Below are positions 6,151-9,040 of a stretch of DNA of 9,040 nucleotides, in pieces. Every line of letters begins with the position of its first letter. Position 1 is the first letter of the stretch. Below the pieces are notes generated by a model, which was not told the DNA's origin, did not search any database, and saw only the letters and a program-made list of their open reading frames with translations. The translations under genes and the position numbers were made by a program. Source of the DNA: Treponema sp. (GTDB lineage: Bacteria; Spirochaetota; Spirochaetia; Treponematales; Treponemataceae); the NCBI GenBank assembly GCA_016297805.1, contig JAEDFX010000091.1, positions 1 through 9,040 of the forward strand, in the 5' to 3' direction.

Positions 6151-7296
6151 ATGTTTAATAAGATAATTGGGATTTTCAAAAAAGAGGTAATGCTATCTGT
6201 TGCATTACTGGCGGCGATTATTTCTTTGTTCATTACACCACCAAGTGTAGAACTGCTTCATAAAATTGACTGGAAAACTCTAGCCATACTGTTTATGCTG
6301 CTTTCTGTTCTGGAAGGCTTTAAGAAGGAAAACATCTTCTCCCCTCTATTGCAGAAAACCTCAAAGCTTGGGTCTATGAAGGGGCTTACCTGTTTCTTTG
6401 TTTATTCAGTTTTCTTAAGCTCAATGTTTGTTACAAACGATGTATCTTTAATTATTTTTGTACCTTTAACAATCATTTTGTTTAGAGCTGGTAATAAAGA
6501 AAAGTACATACTTCCTGTTCTGACCTTTGAAAATATTGCCGCTATCCGCGGTTCACTTTTAACACCTTTTGGAAGCCCACAGAATCTGTTTCTGTTCAGT
6601 CAAAGCGGCATTAGTGCTCCATCCTTTATGCTGTTAATGCTTCCTTTATGGATTTTCAGTGCCGCATTACTATATGGTTTCATCCTGTTTTTATTCAGAA
6701 AAGACGAAAAAGAGTTGATTAGTGTAGAAGAAAAGGATGTGTGCAAACCTTGGGAACCAGAACGCAAAGGGAAACGTATTCTGTACCTTTCACTGTTTGT
6801 AATTGTAATTGCTACAATTGTTACAAGAACAAAATTCTGGCCTTACATCACAGGTCTTGTAGCTCTTTCTCTTATAATTTTTGACCGTAAGATTTTGCGC
6901 CAGACTGACTATGTACTTCTGCTTACATTCCTGTGTTTCTTTGTATTCAGCTCGTCTATTTGCAGCAATTCTAAGATTTCTGTTTTCCTTGAGAAAAGCG
7001 TTGCCGGACATGAATATATCTGGAGTATTTTACTAAGCCAGATAATTTCCAATGTTCCTGCAAGTATTGTACTGTGGCCATTTACAACAAATCTTCGTGC
7101 CCTTCTATATGGCTTGGACAGTGCTGGACTGTGTTCAATTATTGGAAGTCTTGCCAGCGTAATAAACTTAAGAATCTACGCAAGAGAATATCCGGGAAAA
7201 TCAATGCAGTTTATAAAAACTTTCACATGGATAAGTCTTGTATTCTTTGCAATTGTAGTTCTACCACAACTTTGGTTGATTTCCTTTTTAAAATAA
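6151..7296 (+). CDS. SLC13 / ArsB-NhaD-like (ion transporter superfamily) permease
   Basis: The 381-residue integral membrane protein has about ten to twelve hydrophobic segments (roughly 14-29, 43-55, 79-112, 118-136, 158-182, 209-244, 253-270, 288-309, 326-340, 356-376). Conserved spots of this superfamily are visible: VTNDVSL (94-100), the re-entrant TPFGSPQNLFLFS (138-150) and SNVPASIVL (300-308). Relatives carry dicarboxylates, citrate, sulfate, arsenite or exchange Na+/H+, so the substrate is open. It is somewhat shorter than the 400-450 residues common in the family but looks complete. The ATG is 2 bp after the GH2 stop, with no strong ribosome site, so translation is probably coupled. 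Pairing with a beta-galactosidase suggests uptake or export linked to sugar use, but these carriers are not known sugar transporters. Confidence 0.8.
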   Translation: MFNKIIGIFKKEVMLSVALLAAIISLFITPPSVELLHKIDWKTLAILFMLLSVLEGFKKENIFSPLLQKTSKLGSMKGLTCFFVYSVFLSSMFVTNDVSLIIFVPLTIILFRAGNKEKYILPVLTFENIAAIRGSLLTPFGSPQNLFLFSQSGISAPSFMLLMLPLWIFSAALLYGFILFLFRKDEKELISVEEKDVCKPWEPERKGKRILYLSLFVIVIATIVTRTKFWPYITGLVALSLIIFDRKILRQTDYVLLLTFLCFFVFSSSICSNSKISVFLEKSVAGHEYIWSILLSQIISNVPASIVLWPFTTNLRALLYGLDSAGLCSIIGSLASVINLRIYAREYPGKSMQFIKTFTWISLVFFAIVVLPQLWLISFLK

Positions 7297-7300
7297 AAAA

Positions 7301-7348
7301 TGCCACGTTTTTCTAAATAAAATACTTTTTACAATAGAAAACGTGGCA
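7301..7348. terminator. Bidirectional terminator between convergent genes
   Basis: Bases 7301-7311 pair with 7338-7348 (11 bp starting TGCCACG), then after a one-base bulge 7313-7315 pair with 7335-7337. The loop is 19 nt. In the minus direction the stem is followed by six T (complement of A 7295-7300), a good terminator for the rubrerythrin fusion gene. In the plus direction the tail is CTTCATTTT, weaker but plausible for the permease operon. Confidence 0.75.
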
Positions 7349-7368
7349 CTTCATTTTCTCAGCGATGA

Positions 7369-8637
7369 TTATTTAAAGTATCTGTCTAAGAAGCCTTTAA
7401 GAGCTTTTCCATGTCTAGCTTCATCACGAGCCATTTCATGAACTGTATCATGAATTGCATCAAGACCATTTTTCTTTGCGCAAAGAGCAAGATCAAACTT
7501 ACCTTTTGTTGCTCCGAATTCACAGTCAACACGCCAGGCAAGATTATCTTTAGTTGTAGCCTTCATATGAGGTTCAAGATCTTCACCAAGAAGTTCTGCA
7601 AATTTAGCTGCATGTTCTGCTTCTTCGTGAGCAGCTTTTTCCCAATAAAGACCAATTTCTGGATAACCTTCACGATGAGCAATTCTAGCCATACAAAGGT
7701 ACATACCAACTTCTGAACATTCACCCTGGAAGTTAGCCATAAGCTGTTCAAAAATGTATTTTTTATCTTCAGCAGAAATGTCAGGATTATTTTTTACTGT
7801 CTTTGCATAAACACCATATTCATGTTCAGCAGCAAGTTTCATATCTGCTTCCATTTTTGTGAATTTTTCACCTTTAACGTGACATACTGGGCACTCTGCT
7901 GGTGCTTCAGGTCCTTCATGTACATAACCACAAACTGGGCATACCCATTTATCCATCTTTTTTTCCTCCATAGATGATGATTTGATTGTATTTTCTGAAA
8001 TTGCAGCAGATTTTTTATCAGTTACTTTTTCAAAATCTGCTGCAGTGTGTTTACAGGTAGGACAAATAAAGTCCTCTGGTAATTCTTCTCCAACGTATTC
8101 ATAACCACAAATTTTACAGCGCCAGATAGTCTGACCATCAGATGTTTTTCCAACCTCCTGTGGTTTTGGCTTAATATTATTCAAATAATATTCATAAGTT
8201 GCAGAACTATCATCGGTCAACACTTCCATGTCTGTAATTTCTCCAACAAACATTGTGTGAGAACCTAAATCTTCTGTTTTTTCAACTTTTACAGATATGA
8301 ATCCATTGGTTCCTTCTGTAACATAGAAAATTCCATTTTCACCTCGTTTACAGGCAGTAAAATTTTCAAATTTGTTCACATCTTTTCCAGATTGAAATCC
8401 AAAATGTTTGAATAAATCAAAATTAGCCTTCTGACTGATTACCGAAACAGTAAATGCACCAGTGTGCATAATCATATCATGAGTGTAATTTGCTTTATTT
8501 ACACAGATGCTAATCTGATTTGGTGTAGAAGCGGCTTGAATTGCAGTATTAATAATGCAACCATTATCCTTTTCACCTTCTCTGGCAGTAAGCACGAATA
8601 AACCATAACTAAGTTTATACATTGCTTTCTTGTCCAT
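7369..8637 (-). CDS. Flavin reductase - rubredoxin - rubredoxin - rubrerythrin fusion
   Basis: A 422-residue cytoplasmic redox protein. Residues about 1-160 form a flavin-reductase-like FMN domain (YKLSYGLFVLTA near the start, as in high-molecular-weight rubredoxin Hrb). Residues 173-200 are a rubredoxin with Cys174, 177, 192 and 195. After a linker (about 205-227) comes a second rubredoxin (Cys233, 236, 249, 252). A rubrerythrin four-helix diiron domain follows (about 265-422), with GECSEVG (305-311), EKAAHEEAEH (333-342) and EMARDEARH (401-409). With rubredoxin on the N side, this half has the reverse-rubrerythrin order. Expected flow is NAD(P)H to FMN to rubredoxin iron to diiron centre, reducing hydrogen peroxide or oxygen in an anaerobe. 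The ATG at 8637 is chosen because AAGGAGG lies 9 nt before it; the TTG at 8646 touches that site. An internal start probably exists at 7956. Confidence 0.9.
   Translation of the reverse strand: MDKKAMYKLSYGLFVLTAREGEKDNGCIINTAIQAASTPNQISICVNKANYTHDMIMHTGAFTVSVISQKANFDLFKHFGFQSGKDVNKFENFTACKRGENGIFYVTEGTNGFISVKVEKTEDLGSHTMFVGEITDMEVLTDDSSATYEYYLNNIKPKPQEVGKTSDGQTIWRCKICGYEYVGEELPEDFICPTCKHTAADFEKVTDKKSAAISENTIKSSSMEEKKMDKWVCPVCGYVHEGPEAPAECPVCHVKGEKFTKMEADMKLAAEHEYGVYAKTVKNNPDISAEDKKYIFEQLMANFQGECSEVGMYLCMARIAHREGYPEIGLYWEKAAHEEAEHAAKFAELLGEDLEPHMKATTKDNLAWRVDCEFGATKGKFDLALCAKKNGLDAIHDTVHEMARDEARHGKALKGFLDRYFK
7954..7969 (-). promoter_or_regulatory. Internal Shine-Dalgarno and ATG for stand-alone rubrerythrin
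   Basis: Within the fusion gene the minus strand reads GGAGG (7969-7965), eight bases (seven A and a G), then ATG (7956-7954). This is an ideal ribosome site. The ATG is in frame, sits 5 residues before the first Cys of the second rubredoxin, and would give a complete 195-residue rubrerythrin (7369-7956). Another ATG (7971-7969) overlaps the site and encodes the linker MEEKK. Confidence 0.6.
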
Positions 8638-8646
8638 ACTATGCAA

Positions 8647-8653
8647 CCTCCTT
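8647..8653 (-). promoter_or_regulatory. Ribosome binding site fixing the fusion-gene start
   Basis: AAGGAGG on the minus strand ends 9 nt before the ATG at 8637 and directly abuts the in-frame TTG at 8646. A start at TTG would leave no spacer, so the ATG is the start. I found no convincing -35/-10 pair further upstream; the region around 8660-8715 is uniformly AT-rich. Confidence 0.8.
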
Positions 8654-8715
8654 TTATAAATTTGAGAATAATCTACTTTAAAAGATATAATTTTTGGTCA
8701 GAAAAGGCAAATTTT

Positions 8716-8781
8716 TTATGCCAGAACCTTTTCAATGATTGCTTTTGCAGATTTCATATCAAAGCCTTCTATTTATTCCAT
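8716..8781 (-). pseudogene. Miniature or decayed reading frame with its own ribosome site
   Basis: On the minus strand AAGAGG (8794-8789) stands 7 nt before ATG GAA TAA (8781-8773). After that stop the same frame continues without interruption for 19 codons, IEGFDMKSAKAIIEKVLA then TAA, and contains its own ATG at 8757. The continuing residues have normal protein composition. It may be a small gene inactivated by a stop at codon 3, the remnant of a larger one, or chance. I do not recognise the peptide. It lies between the terminator of the glutamate dehydrogenase gene and the fusion gene, in a 270-bp gap that otherwise holds only AT-rich DNA. Confidence 0.25.
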
Positions 8782-8830
8782 TTTTATACCTCTTAAAAAT
8801 AGTATAATAATAATTATTTATTTTAACCAT

Positions 8831-8865
8831 AAAAAAAGGAGTCCACTTTAATAAAAGTGAACTCC
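8831..8865 (-). terminator. Rho-independent terminator of the glutamate dehydrogenase gene
   Basis: Bases 8838-8849 and 8854-8865 form a 12-bp stem with a 4-nt loop. The only non-Watson-Crick position is C-A in plus-strand RNA but a G-U wobble in minus-strand RNA. The minus-strand T-run (complement of A 8831-8837) follows directly. Both points show that it serves the minus strand. Confidence 0.85.
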
Positions 8866-8907
8866 TCTTTTCTTAGTCAAAAATTAAATTACTAAGCTAT
8901 TTTAAGA

Positions 8908-9040
8908 TTATACCAATCCCTGTGCGATCATTGCCTCAGCTACTTTTACAAAGCCTGCAATGTTAGCACCAGCCTGGTAGTTAACGTATTCACCGTCTGT
9001 AAGACCAAATCTCTTAGCTGTGTTGAGACAGTTATCATGG
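8908..9040 (-). CDS. gdhA: Glutamate dehydrogenase, C-terminal end (partial)
   Basis: Only the last 43 residues are inside the window; the rest lies beyond the right edge. They include NYQAGANIAGFVKVAEAMIAQGLV and then TAA, the hallmark C-terminus of hexameric bacterial glutamate dehydrogenase (GANIAGF-KVA-AM-AQG). The enzyme interconverts 2-oxoglutarate plus ammonia and glutamate with NAD(P)H in the cytoplasm. Cofactor choice cannot be judged from this part. The stop is about 40 nt before a strong terminator, so it is the last gene of its transcript. Confidence 0.88.
   Translation of the reverse strand, partial: HDNCLNTAKRFGLTDGEYVNYQAGANIAGFVKVAEAMIAQGLV

Noticed and set aside
6181..6192. 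Second Met (residue 14) as permease start, preceded by AAAGAGG
   Set aside because: The spacer is only about 2 nt, too short. The first ATG keeps the 2-bp coupling to the GH2 gene and a basic N-terminus typical of membrane proteins. Not fully excluded.
8638..8646. TTG at 8646 as start of the fusion protein
   Set aside because: The Shine-Dalgarno sequence touches this codon, leaving no spacer; the ATG at 8637 has a 9-nt spacer and matches the usual start of Hrb-type proteins.
8800..8822. AT-rich imperfect palindrome (core AATAATTATT) resembling a PerR/Fur box
   Set aside because: In such AT-rich DNA this is easily chance; it is far from the fusion-gene start and no promoter lies beside it.
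1..9040. CRISPR array, transposase, phage or toxin-antitoxin genes
   Set aside because: No regularly spaced direct repeats and no reading frame with such domains were seen on either strand.

Overview
The window looks like chromosomal DNA from a host-associated spirochaete, most likely a Treponema. It is AT-rich and strongly codon-biased. The N-terminal module of the secreted SUMF-type protein is of a kind I associate with Treponema, and the metabolism is that of an anaerobe (rubrerythrin/rubredoxin oxygen defence, glutamate dehydrogenase, a cytoplasmic glycoside hydrolase). This assignment rests on protein character, not on a marker gene.

Layout. The window opens inside a tRNA gene (3' half, anticodon apparently GCG, Arg) that ends in a hairpin/T-run terminator. 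A short Dabb-domain gene follows on the same strand. It converges on a secreted protein on the minus strand (550-2355) with a long acidic linker and a C-terminal formylglycine-generating-enzyme-like domain. The convergent gap is filled by a folded repeat element of about 120 bp with 10-bp inverted ends and two inverted hairpins that share a loop sequence.

Between the minus-strand secreted-protein gene and the plus-strand genes lie back-to-back promoters. The plus-strand promoter drives a compact RNA of about 100 nt that I identify as the small bacterial signal recognition particle RNA (4.5S RNA, ffs). About 30 nt past its U-run begins a two-gene unit: a very large GH2 beta-galactosidase-type enzyme with extra C-terminal beta-sandwich domains, then, 2 bp after its stop, an SLC13/ArsB-NhaD-like permease. 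A long hairpin at 7301-7348 closes this unit and also the convergent minus-strand gene.

The minus-strand gene 7369-8637 encodes a fusion of flavin reductase, rubredoxin, rubredoxin and rubrerythrin. It would carry electrons from NAD(P)H through flavin and two Fe(Cys)4 centres to a diiron peroxidase within one polypeptide. Inside it, a perfect Shine-Dalgarno sequence lies 8 nt before an in-frame ATG exactly at the domain boundary, so a separate 195-residue rubrerythrin may also be made. The right edge holds the 3' end of a glutamate dehydrogenase gene and its terminator, with a decayed or miniature reading frame between it and the fusion gene.

The points most worth following up are the fusion gene with its internal start, the SRP RNA with an altered symmetric-loop base, the cloverleaf-like repeat, the SUMF domain that lacks one of the two catalytic cysteines, and the GCG anticodon. 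I see no CRISPR array, transposase or phage gene.
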